Shown here one piece after another: positions 17,009 to 24,582 of a DNA stretch of 64,000 nt (positions are counted from its first letter, which is position 1; every line of letters starts with the position of its first letter). Source of the DNA: Candidatus Binatia bacterium (lineage in GTDB: Bacteria; Desulfobacterota; Binatia; Bin18); assembly GCA_951812575.1 (NCBI GenBank), contig OX638322.1, positions 2,479,925-2,543,924 on the forward strand. The letters run 5' to 3'. Both the position numbers and the translations under genes were made by a program. The notes below the pieces were generated by a model. It was not told the DNA's origin. It worked only from the letters and a program-made list of their open reading frames with translations, and searched no databases.

Positions 17009-18193
17009 TCAGGCGCTCTTGCCCGCCGCCGACTGGAGCGCAGGAGTTGGTTCTACTGCGTGGGGAGCGTCGTTAGGGAGAAACCAGACTAATATCCAGG
17101 GCAGGAGGGGCAAGAGAGCGATACACTGCATAGTGGTTGCCAGTCCCCACATATCGGCCGCAACTCCGAGGACGGCGACACCCAGACCGCCCACCCCAAT
17201 ACCGAGACCGGTCATGAGACCGGCGGTGATACCCAGCCGGCCGCGCATGAGACCCTGAGCGATGACCAGGGTGACAGAGAACATCGGAGCCAGACACATA
17301 CCGGCCAACCCCAAGATCACGATGCTGGTCGTTCCGTTTGTCTGCAGAAAGAGAGAAATCAAGGGACACAGCAGACCTGTGCAATAGACCAGAAAGCGTT
17401 TGTGGCCGATATGGTCGGACAGCGGCCCACCCAACAGCGTGCCGATCGCTCCGGCGATCAGGAACAGGGACAGCACCGAGCCGACCTTGAGCGTATCCCC
17501 GCCCTGGTCGGCCAGATAGAGCGGAACATAGGTTGACATCCCCGCGTGGACGCACGCCCCGAGGGTGACGATACTCAACACCAGGGCCAGGGCGGAGCGC
17601 GGAATGGCCGCTGTGGCCGGAGCCGCGTCGGTGAGTGTCGGCCTGGTTTGCGACAGCCAGGGCAGGGCGCGCATAAAGAGCACGCCAACCAGTATCCCCG
17701 GTATCCAGAACAGTAAGAGACCGCCTTGACCGAAAGTGGTCAGACAAAAGGCAACTGCCAGCGGGCCCAGACCCAAACCGAGGTTGCCGCCCACGGAAAA
17801 GAGTGAGATCCCGGTTGCTTTTTTCTCGCCGGTAGACAGGTAGGCGGTCTTATAGGCTTCGGGGTGATAGCTGGCAATGCCGATCCCACTGACGAAGACG
17901 ACCACCAGCAGGGCGGGGTAGCTCGTCACCAGCCCCACGCTGGCCATCCCACAGGTCGCCGCCACGACTCCGAACGGCAGCAGCCAGGCCTGGGCGCTGC
18001 GGTCCGACATATAACCGAAGAGCGGTTGAATAACGGAAGAGGTCACATTCGCGACCAGGACCAGGACGCCTGTCATCGCATAGGACAAACCAAAGCTTGT
18101 TTTGAGAAAGGGCAGCAGGGCGGGCAGAGCGCCGGTATTGAGGTCAACCATCAGATGCCCTAATCCCAATAAAGCGAGTGCTTTCTTATTCAT
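17009..18193 (-). CDS. MFS transporter
   Basis: A 394-residue major facilitator protein with about 12 hydrophobic helices. It starts at MNKKALALLGLGHLMVDLN and carries the loop 2-3 motif GYMSDRSAQAWLLPFG and a second-half equivalent GGPLSDHIGHKRFLVY. It resembles fosmidomycin-resistance/sugar-efflux type carriers (HLMVDLNTGALPALLPFL), so export is a fair guess. It lies between a truncated MFS remnant upstream and infA downstream. Confidence 0.88.
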   Translation of the reverse strand: MNKKALALLGLGHLMVDLNTGALPALLPFLKTSFGLSYAMTGVLVLVANVTSSVIQPLFGYMSDRSAQAWLLPFGVVAATCGMASVGLVTSYPALLVVVFVSGIGIASYHPEAYKTAYLSTGEKKATGISLFSVGGNLGLGLGPLAVAFCLTTFGQGGLLLFWIPGILVGVLFMRALPWLSQTRPTLTDAAPATAAIPRSALALVLSIVTLGACVHAGMSTYVPLYLADQGGDTLKVGSVLSLFLIAGAIGTLLGGPLSDHIGHKRFLVYCTGLLCPLISLFLQTNGTTSIVILGLAGMCLAPMFSVTLVIAQGLMRGRLGITAGLMTGLGIGVGGLGVAVLGVAADMWGLATTMQCIALLPLLPWILVWFLPNDAPHAVEPTPALQSAAGKSA

Positions 18194-18202
18194 GCCGGCC
18201 TC

Positions 18203-18436
18203 TCATGTCACGCTCGTGGTGCTGCTGCCAGGGTCTGACGCTGCAATCCGAATCGGCTCCGGCACGACCAGAAAAGCCGAGAGGATCATCCCGAAGCGGC
18301 CCTCGTCCCAGCCCAGGGATTCCAGCATGACCGGCGCGGCCACCGCGATATTGACCCGATCAAGATAGTTGATCATGCTCCCGGTGGTCAGCAAACCGAC
18401 CAGCCGATAGCGGACGGGAAAGGCCGTGCCAGCCAT
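18203..18436 (-). pseudogene. N-terminal remnant of an ACS-type MFS transporter
   Basis: 77 codons whose first 57 residues match the start of anion:cation-symporter MFS carriers (YLDRVNIAVAAPVMLESLGW then GMILSAFLV). The similarity then stops, and a non-homologous tail runs to a stop. Only helix 1 and the start of helix 2 remain of a roughly 430-residue protein. It lies 9 bp upstream of an unrelated complete MFS gene. The remainder was probably deleted, possibly when the two carriers were brought together. Confidence 0.7.
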
Positions 18437-18465
18437 GAACAGCCTATACCCTGCTTACCCTGCTC

Positions 18466-18996
18466 CTACTTCATATGCGCGCCGGCCAGAAAGGCGATGA
18501 CGTGGCACGGTTCATCCCACGGGTTGTGCCAACGGTGCATGGTACCGCTCTGAACGATCACATCCCCTGCGCCAAGCTCGGTTTTTGAGCCGTCGTCGAG
18601 TTCGAGCACGCAGCGCCCAGACACAATATACAGCGTATCGACGGTCGCCGAGCGATGCATACCCGGATCATCCGGTTCCATGGTCGCCAGCAAGCCCGGA
18701 AACAGGCGCTCGGCTTCGGCAGCGGCTTCTGCCGGGTCGCCGTCCGCAGGCGGAGTGCTGTCCGGAGATAAAACAAACGAGGCAAAGCGAAACCCGCCGA
18801 CTGGCGGAAACCAGGCGTGATGCCGCGGTTCGCTCCCGTCGTCAGGATAGGTGAGGGTTTCGTCTGCACCCCACAGCGTGGTTAACGTGGCACCAGGCAG
18901 GCCGGGGACCTCAATGCCTGCCACTTCTCCATCGCTCGCAATGATCGATTTTCCGTCCGCTCGGTGACCTGTAACAACGCGCCTGATTGTTGACAT
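18466..18996 (-). CDS. Cupin-domain protein
   Basis: A 176-residue protein with a C-terminal cupin. HRSATVDTLYIVSGRCVLEL and IVQSGTMHRWHNPWDEPCHV correspond to cupin motifs 1 and 2, with His in HRS and HRWHN as possible metal ligands. The N-terminal half is a less conserved extension (ATLTTLWGADETLTYP). Similar proteins accompany aromatic or antibiotic catabolism genes. An AGGAGA upstream of the ATG at 18996 supports this start over a longer frame. Substrate unknown. Confidence 0.85.
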   Translation of the reverse strand: MSTIRRVVTGHRADGKSIIASDGEVAGIEVPGLPGATLTTLWGADETLTYPDDGSEPRHHAWFPPVGGFRFASFVLSPDSTPPADGDPAEAAAEAERLFPGLLATMEPDDPGMHRSATVDTLYIVSGRCVLELDDGSKTELGAGDVIVQSGTMHRWHNPWDEPCHVIAFLAGAHMK

Positions 18997-19242
18997 GAGT
19001 CTCTCCTCTGTACTTCCTTCGTCTATACCTGCGTTCTTTGCGTGTACGCCTGTCCGGTCCGTGGTGTCAACTGAACCATAGCTAAACACTCTCCCTCAGT
19101 CTGAACGATATAGAGAGGGCCTGAGCCGAGTTGTCCTCATCTCCATTTCCTGTTCTTATCCCTGCGGGGAGACCCTCAGGTGAAATTTTCTGCAATCATT
19201 TCTTTGTTGTGTTTGTGAGGGTGATTGAGGCTTGGAGGTGGT

Positions 19243-19686
19243 GTGTTCTACGGCGAACTCTTTGCCCTCAGCGCGGCCTGCCTGTGGGGGATGTCGCCCA
19301 TCTTTATCCGCAAGGGGCTGCCGTACGCGAGTGTCTCGGTCGGGCTGCTGTGCGGGCTGGGTGCCAGCCTGCCGTTGATGGCCCTGGTCTTTGCACTTCA
19401 TCCGCGTTCGGTGACGCAGGTGATTACGCCCCAGGCTGCGCTGTGGTTTATCGCCGCGGGCATCGTTGGTCCATGTTTGGGCCGGATGTGTAATTACTTG
19501 GGGGTCGCTCATCTTGGGGCGGCCAAGAGCACGCCCTTGGTGAATACCGCGCCGCTTTTTACCACGGTTTTTGCATTGCTTTTTTTGCAGGAGGATATCA
19601 GCCTCAAGATTCTGAGCGGCATCCTGAGCGTTGTGGCCGGGGTGGTGATTCTGACCGGACAAAACCGTTGGGAAGGCCGGAGATGA
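19243..19686 (+). CDS. Half-size EamA/DMT transporter, N-terminal domain
   Basis: About 147 residues forming one EamA domain (about five helices), starting FYGELFALSAACLWGMSPIF and ending with the typical GILSVVAGVVILTG. Most EamA exporters carry two such domains in one chain. Here the second is a separate gene that overlaps by ATGA. The start is uncertain: GTG at 19243 follows GGAGG, while a TTG at 19225 is also in frame. The two products probably form one transporter; the substrate is unknown. Confidence 0.82.
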   Translation: MFYGELFALSAACLWGMSPIFIRKGLPYASVSVGLLCGLGASLPLMALVFALHPRSVTQVITPQAALWFIAAGIVGPCLGRMCNYLGVAHLGAAKSTPLVNTAPLFTTVFALLFLQEDISLKILSGILSVVAGVVILTGQNRWEGRR

Positions 19687-20114
19687 GGACGAGCACTCTC
19701 CTCTATCCGTTTCTTGCTGCCTTTTGTTACGGGATGAATCCCATTCTTGCCAAACTCGGTTTGCAGTCGAGTAATGAGCCGGTGTTTGGTGCGTGCATCG
19801 GCATTCTTGCCGGCGTGGTGATGTATGCGGCCTATTTTTTTGCGAGTGGACAGGCAGGCCAGTTGCTTTCCCTACCGCGTTGGGCGGGCGTCTATTTTGG
19901 TCTGGCCGGTCTGACCTCAACTCTGGCTATTTTTTCGCTGTTTTTTGCGCTGGAATATCTGCCCGCCGTTGTTGTTGCTCCCTTTACCTCAGCCGTACCG
20001 CTCGTCACGCTCGTCCTGAGCCATCTGGTGCTGCACGATAGTGAACGCATCACCAAAGCCGACGTGGCTGGGACGATTTTCATCGTCGGCGGGATAGTGT
20101 TATTGGTCAGTTGA
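19683..20114 (+). CDS. Half-size EamA/DMT transporter, C-terminal domain
   Basis: 143 residues forming a second single EamA domain (LLYPFLAAFCYGMNPILAK; ALEYLPAVVVAPFTSAVPLV; GTIFIVGGIVLLVS). The ATG at 19683 overlaps the upstream stop (ATGA), so translation is coupled. It is not a repeat of its neighbour but corresponds to the C-terminal half of ordinary 10-helix EamA proteins. Either a heterodimeric transporter or a recently split gene is possible. Confidence 0.83.
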   Translation: MRTSTLLYPFLAAFCYGMNPILAKLGLQSSNEPVFGACIGILAGVVMYAAYFFASGQAGQLLSLPRWAGVYFGLAGLTSTLAIFSLFFALEYLPAVVVAPFTSAVPLVTLVLSHLVLHDSERITKADVAGTIFIVGGIVLLVS

Positions 20115-20138
20115 GAGACCGATCATCCGTCCCGACGA

Positions 20139-21491
20139 TTATGCGATCGATGGCGTCTCCGAGAAAGCCAACACGTCCGCACACCACTCGCCAACCGCCA
20201 ACAGCTTGTCTTCGGCAAAGGCCGCGCCCATGAGCTGTAGACCCAAGGGCAGGCCGGTTTGACTCAGCCCCGAGGGTAAGGCCAGGCTGGGCAGGCCGGA
20301 AAAGGTTGCCGGACCGTTAAAGGTCGGATCACCGGTGGTGGCGAAGCCTTTGGGCGCGGGGGCCGGGGTTGCCGGAGTCAGCAGGGCGTCTACTGTCCGG
20401 CAGAGCGCGTCCATCTCGGTCCGAAACGCGTGTTGGTGGCGTTGGGCCTCCATATACTCCACGCCGGAGACCTGGAGGCCCTTCTCGATCAAGTCCTTCA
20501 TCTGCGGGCTGTACTGCTCTTTATACCGATTGTAGACCTCGCTATGCGAATAGGCCGACTCAACGAACATCATCCTGAAGTGGGCTTCAGGCTCGCCCTT
20601 GAAGCTCTCCGGGAGTGCAACCTCGGTGATATGCGCCCCGGCTTGGGTCAGTTGCTCCGCCACGGCTTCAATATGCTGCTGGGTTTCCGCATCGGCTTTT
20701 TCAAGAAAGAACTCCCGGACCAAGCCGACGCGAGGCGGCTGCGGGTCGGCCAGAGCGGCGGTATAGTTCGGGATCGGTTGCACCGCGCTCATCGGGTCGT
20801 TCGCGTCCTCGCCGGCCAGGACCTGAAGCAGTAGGGCCGTATCGGTCACGCTGCGGGAAAAAATCCCCACATGGTCCAGGCTGCCCGCCAGAGGATAGAC
20901 GCCGTAGGCGCTGATTCGGCCAAAGGTCGGCTTGAGGCCGACGCAGCCGCAATAGGCGGCTGGGCGTATGGTTGAGCCATAGGTCTGAGAGCCCAAGGCA
21001 CCAAAGCACACCTGCGCGGCCACCGCAGCCGCCGACCCGCTGCTGGAGCCGCCCGGCGTGTGTTCAAGATTCCAGGGGTTGCGGGTTGGCGACGGAGCCA
21101 GGGCGGCAAATTCCGTGGTCTGGACTTTACCCAGAATGATCGCTCCGGCTTCCTTGAGGCGGCGCACGGCTGTGGCGTCATAGTCCGGGACATAGTCGGC
21201 ATAAATAGTCGACCCCATGGTCGTCTTCATTCCGGCGGTAAAGAAGATGTCTTTGAGGCCGAGTGGGATGCCGTGCAGCGGACCCCGGTAGTGTCCGCTG
21301 TTGATTTCCGTTTCGTACTGCTGGGCGGTAGCTAAGGCCCCCTCACCGTCGATCGTCACCCAGGCACGGAGCTGTGGCTCAAGCTGCTCCAGGCGGTTCA
21401 AACAGGATTGGACCAGGGTCACGGGGGAGAGCTGCTGGGTACGAATACGTTCGGCGGCTGTGGCGATAGTGAGCGCGTATGGTTGTGTCAT
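20139..21491 (-). CDS. Amidase (GatA-like amidase-signature family)
   Basis: A 450-residue amidase. The catalytic Lys is about residue 80 in LHGIPLGLKD, the Ser-rich loop is TPGGSSSGSAAAVA near 150, and the nucleophile Ser about 173 lies in YGSTIRPAAYCG. The compact N-terminus and size resemble GatA. However, no gatB/gatC are nearby, and the GSTIRPAAYCG variant is commoner in catabolic amidases. It is distinct from the amidase at 3752-5293. The start at 21491 gives the usual N-terminus; the Shine-Dalgarno is weak. Confidence 0.9.
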   Translation of the reverse strand: MTQPYALTIATAAERIRTQQLSPVTLVQSCLNRLEQLEPQLRAWVTIDGEGALATAQQYETEINSGHYRGPLHGIPLGLKDIFFTAGMKTTMGSTIYADYVPDYDATAVRRLKEAGAIILGKVQTTEFAALAPSPTRNPWNLEHTPGGSSSGSAAAVAAQVCFGALGSQTYGSTIRPAAYCGCVGLKPTFGRISAYGVYPLAGSLDHVGIFSRSVTDTALLLQVLAGEDANDPMSAVQPIPNYTAALADPQPPRVGLVREFFLEKADAETQQHIEAVAEQLTQAGAHITEVALPESFKGEPEAHFRMMFVESAYSHSEVYNRYKEQYSPQMKDLIEKGLQVSGVEYMEAQRHQHAFRTEMDALCRTVDALLTPATPAPAPKGFATTGDPTFNGPATFSGLPSLALPSGLSQTGLPLGLQLMGAAFAEDKLLAVGEWCADVLAFSETPSIA

Positions 21492-21626
21492 GCTGAAAAC
21501 CTTTCGTGCAGGGGAGAGCGTCCCTCGTAGCAAAAGCGATGAAGCGTGGTCAATCTGTCCGCTCCATCCCAGAGGCTTGCGGTTCGTTTAGCCCGGTGTT
21601 AGCCAGAATAAACAATACTCCTCCTT

Positions 21627-22421
21627 ATGCCTGAAATAGATTATCTTGAAATTTTCCTTGAACCGATCCGTAAGTGTGCCTATTACACCCCGAAATTCGG
21701 CTCCTCTGCGCGGAAACAGGGCTTGGTACTTATTGACTTCAAAAATTTATACGGAAGCGACCCCTTTTATTCGTGGATAGGGCTGGATTCTGACCTGATG
21801 TATGCAGCCCACAAAGCCGCTGGAGGAATGACATCCGTCTATCGGCAGATTGGCATTGGCTGTGAGCGTCTTTTCCGTGAAGTCCTGTTCGACGCCGCTG
21901 GATATGCGGACCGGGCACCATTAACTTGGTCTTATTCAACAAAAACTCGGTCGGGCGAGTCAAAGAAATTGTCCCTTGACGGCCGTTTGGGACTGGAGGA
22001 CATTGCCAGAAGAGACGTTCGGGAGAGAACTCGAAAGTGGATGGTAGACTATTGTAGACTGCTTGACATACCGGATGTTCCGCGTCGCGGGGCGGTCTTT
22101 GAGATACGTCAGGGCTACAAGAGCAAAGATTCGAAGAGACAGAACGCTGATATTGATAATGCCACCGTAGCGTGGTCGCATGGCTATCTTCCAGTATTCG
22201 CGGTCTTCTCGAGTCAAATTGATTCCGACATTGTGCTACGCTATCGCAACAATCGATGCGGTATTTTGACCGGTGTCCGAGATTCCGGACCTTTTACATC
22301 ACTGTATGATTTCATGGATGAGGTCGTTGGCTATGATCTTGCGGGTTTTTTCGAGGCGAACAGGCGGGTAATTCGGACAGAAATTGAAGGTATTTTAGAA
22401 ACCTTACTACGACCGGCATGA
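21627..22421 (+). CDS. Putative type II restriction endonuclease
   Basis: A 264-residue protein overlapping the downstream DNA methyltransferase gene by ATGA. It shows no membrane segment. A possible active site is Asp about residue 118 (LSLDGRLG) and Glu about 159 in VFEIRQGYKSKDSKRQNAD; this conserved-looking Lys-rich segment suits a DNA nuclease, but a strict ExK is not seen. Assignment as the restriction subunit rests mainly on gene coupling. Base composition is visibly AT-richer than in flanking genes, suggesting acquisition by transfer. Confidence 0.7.
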   Translation: MPEIDYLEIFLEPIRKCAYYTPKFGSSARKQGLVLIDFKNLYGSDPFYSWIGLDSDLMYAAHKAAGGMTSVYRQIGIGCERLFREVLFDAAGYADRAPLTWSYSTKTRSGESKKLSLDGRLGLEDIARRDVRERTRKWMVDYCRLLDIPDVPRRGAVFEIRQGYKSKDSKRQNADIDNATVAWSHGYLPVFAVFSSQIDSDIVLRYRNNRCGILTGVRDSGPFTSLYDFMDEVVGYDLAGFFEANRRVIRTEIEGILETLLRPA

Positions 22422-23755
22422 TATCTCAGCGCTCGGACTACACCTTCAAATATAATCGCTCGCTGGGGCGGCACGGATGGTTGCGACTGACTCCTGCCTA
22501 CTCGGTCAAACTTGTTGGCCGGATCATTGACGATTTGCCAGACCCCCGTAACATCCTCGACCCATTCTCAGGGACAGCCACTACCGGAGTTGTGGCCGCA
22601 GAACGCGGCTACAAGAGCACGCTGTTTGATATTAACCCTTTTCTGGTCTGGTTCGGCAATATCAAGCTCGCGAATTTTTCTGGAGACGATGTAGCGGCCC
22701 TTCGAGACGCTCTACGGAAGGTTGTCCTCAGTGCCACAGACACCCAGGACGAATCTTTGTGGCTTCCGCCCCTCAAGAACATCGAAAGGTGGTGGAGTAG
22801 GGATACGCTCATAATACTTGCTCAACTGCGAGCTTCGCTTATCAAAATAATCGACGAACCAAAAAACGCCGGCTTTCTTTCCCCACTCTGGATAGCGTTC
22901 GCCAGAGTTGCCATTGAACATTCCGCTGCGGCGTTTAATCACGTTTCCGTTTCCTTTCAGGATGACACCGCATCTCACTCGAAGCAGGAAATTCTTCTGG
23001 CTTTCGAGAGCTATGCAGAAGCCTTCATTGCCAGTGCGATAGCGCCTTTACCGGGAAAAGGGGTCGTTCACTTGCACAATAGCGCTTCTCCCTTTCACGA
23101 GGAGTCCCACTTCGATGCCCTTGTCACCTCTCCCCCGTACCCCAATCGCATAAGCTATATCCGGGAACTTCGTCCCTATATGTTTTGGCTTGGTTTCCTG
23201 GGCGAGGCGCGAGAAGCGGGTGAACTGGATTGGCAGGCAATTGGAGGCACCTGGGGAATTGCAACCAGCCGCTTGACCTCGTGGACGCCCGCCCATGAGT
23301 GCGCGATGCCTTCCTTGGATACGGTCGTGGAAAAAATTGAAAGGACCGGAGAAAAGAATAGCGAACTGCTCTCGCTGTATGTAAAGAAATATTTTCATGA
23401 TGTGGACGAACATATCCGATCGATGCGCTCCGCGCTGAAACCTGACGCTGAAGTACATTACATTATAGGCAACAGCACGTTCTATGGCGTCCATGTCACC
23501 ACGCCCGCCTTATACGAAGAGTCTCTTCTGGCACATGGGTTCAAAAATGTTTCTTCACGAGTCATCCGAAAAAGAAACAGCAAAAAGGAACTGTTTGAAT
23601 ACTGTACTTCCGCGACGTATGGCCGGGCAAAAAGGGAATACCACCGGGCAGCATCAGAGCATCCGCACGCGCATTCGTATGAACCTCGGTACGAACAACT
23701 GAGGCTGCTGGAGTCAGAGGCGAACTACCCGGAGAAGCAGAGGCTCACAAGCTGA
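22418..23755 (+). CDS. Type II DNA methyltransferase, predicted N4-cytosine type
   Basis: A 445-residue amino-methyltransferase. Motif I is ILDPFSGTATTG (about residues 47-57, SAM binding) and motif IV is TSPPY (about 237-241). The SPPY form is typical of N4-cytosine enzymes. The roughly 180 residues between them may hold the recognition domain. TPAYSVKLV near residue 25 is a likely motif X. It is translationally coupled to the nuclease gene upstream. It should modify the site cut by that enzyme; the sequence recognised cannot be read. Confidence 0.85.
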   Translation: MISQRSDYTFKYNRSLGRHGWLRLTPAYSVKLVGRIIDDLPDPRNILDPFSGTATTGVVAAERGYKSTLFDINPFLVWFGNIKLANFSGDDVAALRDALRKVVLSATDTQDESLWLPPLKNIERWWSRDTLIILAQLRASLIKIIDEPKNAGFLSPLWIAFARVAIEHSAAAFNHVSVSFQDDTASHSKQEILLAFESYAEAFIASAIAPLPGKGVVHLHNSASPFHEESHFDALVTSPPYPNRISYIRELRPYMFWLGFLGEAREAGELDWQAIGGTWGIATSRLTSWTPAHECAMPSLDTVVEKIERTGEKNSELLSLYVKKYFHDVDEHIRSMRSALKPDAEVHYIIGNSTFYGVHVTTPALYEESLLAHGFKNVSSRVIRKRNSKKELFEYCTSATYGRAKREYHRAASEHPHAHSYEPRYEQLRLLESEANYPEKQRLTS

Positions 23756-24009
23756 TAGACCTGACGCCTTGCCGCCCTTCGGGCGACGCTCAACACACGT
23801 GGCCTTCCGTTCGTTCTGAGCGGAGCGAAGTCGAAGGGCCAGCCCGCCTGTCGGATTACGCTCCGCTAATCCGACCTACTGACTACTCAGCCCCCAGCGG
23901 GAGAGGGGTTGGGGTGAGGGCCTCATTCGTATCACCCGCCTTATACGAGATACGAAGAGTCTCTTCTTACACAAATCGATACGGTTGAGGCCTGGCCGCA
24001 ACTCGCAGG
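23756..24009. repeat. Intergenic repeat cluster (three element types)
   Basis: The 254-bp gap between the methyltransferase and the VOC gene is packed with short repeats found elsewhere in the window. At 23807-23838 is the reverse complement of the CCCTTCGACT..GCTC element. At 23851-23874 is the TCGGATTA..TAATCCGA palindrome. At 23899-23920 is the reverse complement of CCCTCACCCCA..CTCTCCC. A CGCCC-TTC-GGGCG hairpin is at about 23774. No gene is visible. Confidence 0.7.
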
Positions 24010-24468
24010 TCAGTCTGCCACCAACTCGTCAAGCTGAACCAGAATGCCATCCGGGTCACGCAGGAAGGTACTGTTAAAGTTACCGTCTGTTGTTCTGGTA
24101 ACGGTCGGCGGCACGACAAAATCGGCGCCCTTGGCCTTCAATTCCTCGTAGACCTGGGGGAGATTTTCCACCCAAAAGGCGTAGTGATGGATGCCGATCT
24201 GGTCAAGTTTGATGGGCTCGCCGCTGACCGGCTTATCCGAGTGTTCGGATAAGACCAAAAACGCCTCGTGGGGGCCTTTTTTCCAATACAGTGTCGCCAC
24301 CCGCCGCTGGTCGTGTGGCTCTTGATACAAGGCCGGTAGGACCGTCCCCTGGGTTGATTGCACTTCGTCCCGGACGACCTCAAAGCCGAGCAGATCGCGA
24401 TAAAAACGTAGCGAGGCGTCCATATCTCGCACGCCGACGGCAATATGCGACACACCGTTTGTCACCAT
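24010..24468 (-). CDS. VOC-family protein
   Basis: A 152-residue vicinal-oxygen-chelate protein: GVSHIAVGVRDMDASLRFYRD, GIHHYAFWVENLPQVYEEL and FLRDPDGILVQLDEL. The last ligand position, commonly Glu, appears as Gln or shifted (VQLDE), so metal binding may be altered. Its general layout resembles the VOC at 1838-2299. It is divergent from the M3 peptidase gene. Substrate unknown. Confidence 0.87.
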   Translation of the reverse strand: MVTNGVSHIAVGVRDMDASLRFYRDLLGFEVVRDEVQSTQGTVLPALYQEPHDQRRVATLYWKKGPHEAFLVLSEHSDKPVSGEPIKLDQIGIHHYAFWVENLPQVYEELKAKGADFVVPPTVTRTTDGNFNSTFLRDPDGILVQLDELVAD

Positions 24469-24582
24469 GGGTCATCCCTCCTTGTGTCTGCCCTATTCTT
24501 GACAGGTCTGGAGCAGACATACAAGAAGACAGAGAACGAGTAGACACGCTTCAGAGGCGCGAACCGAGAAAAGGACGATATT

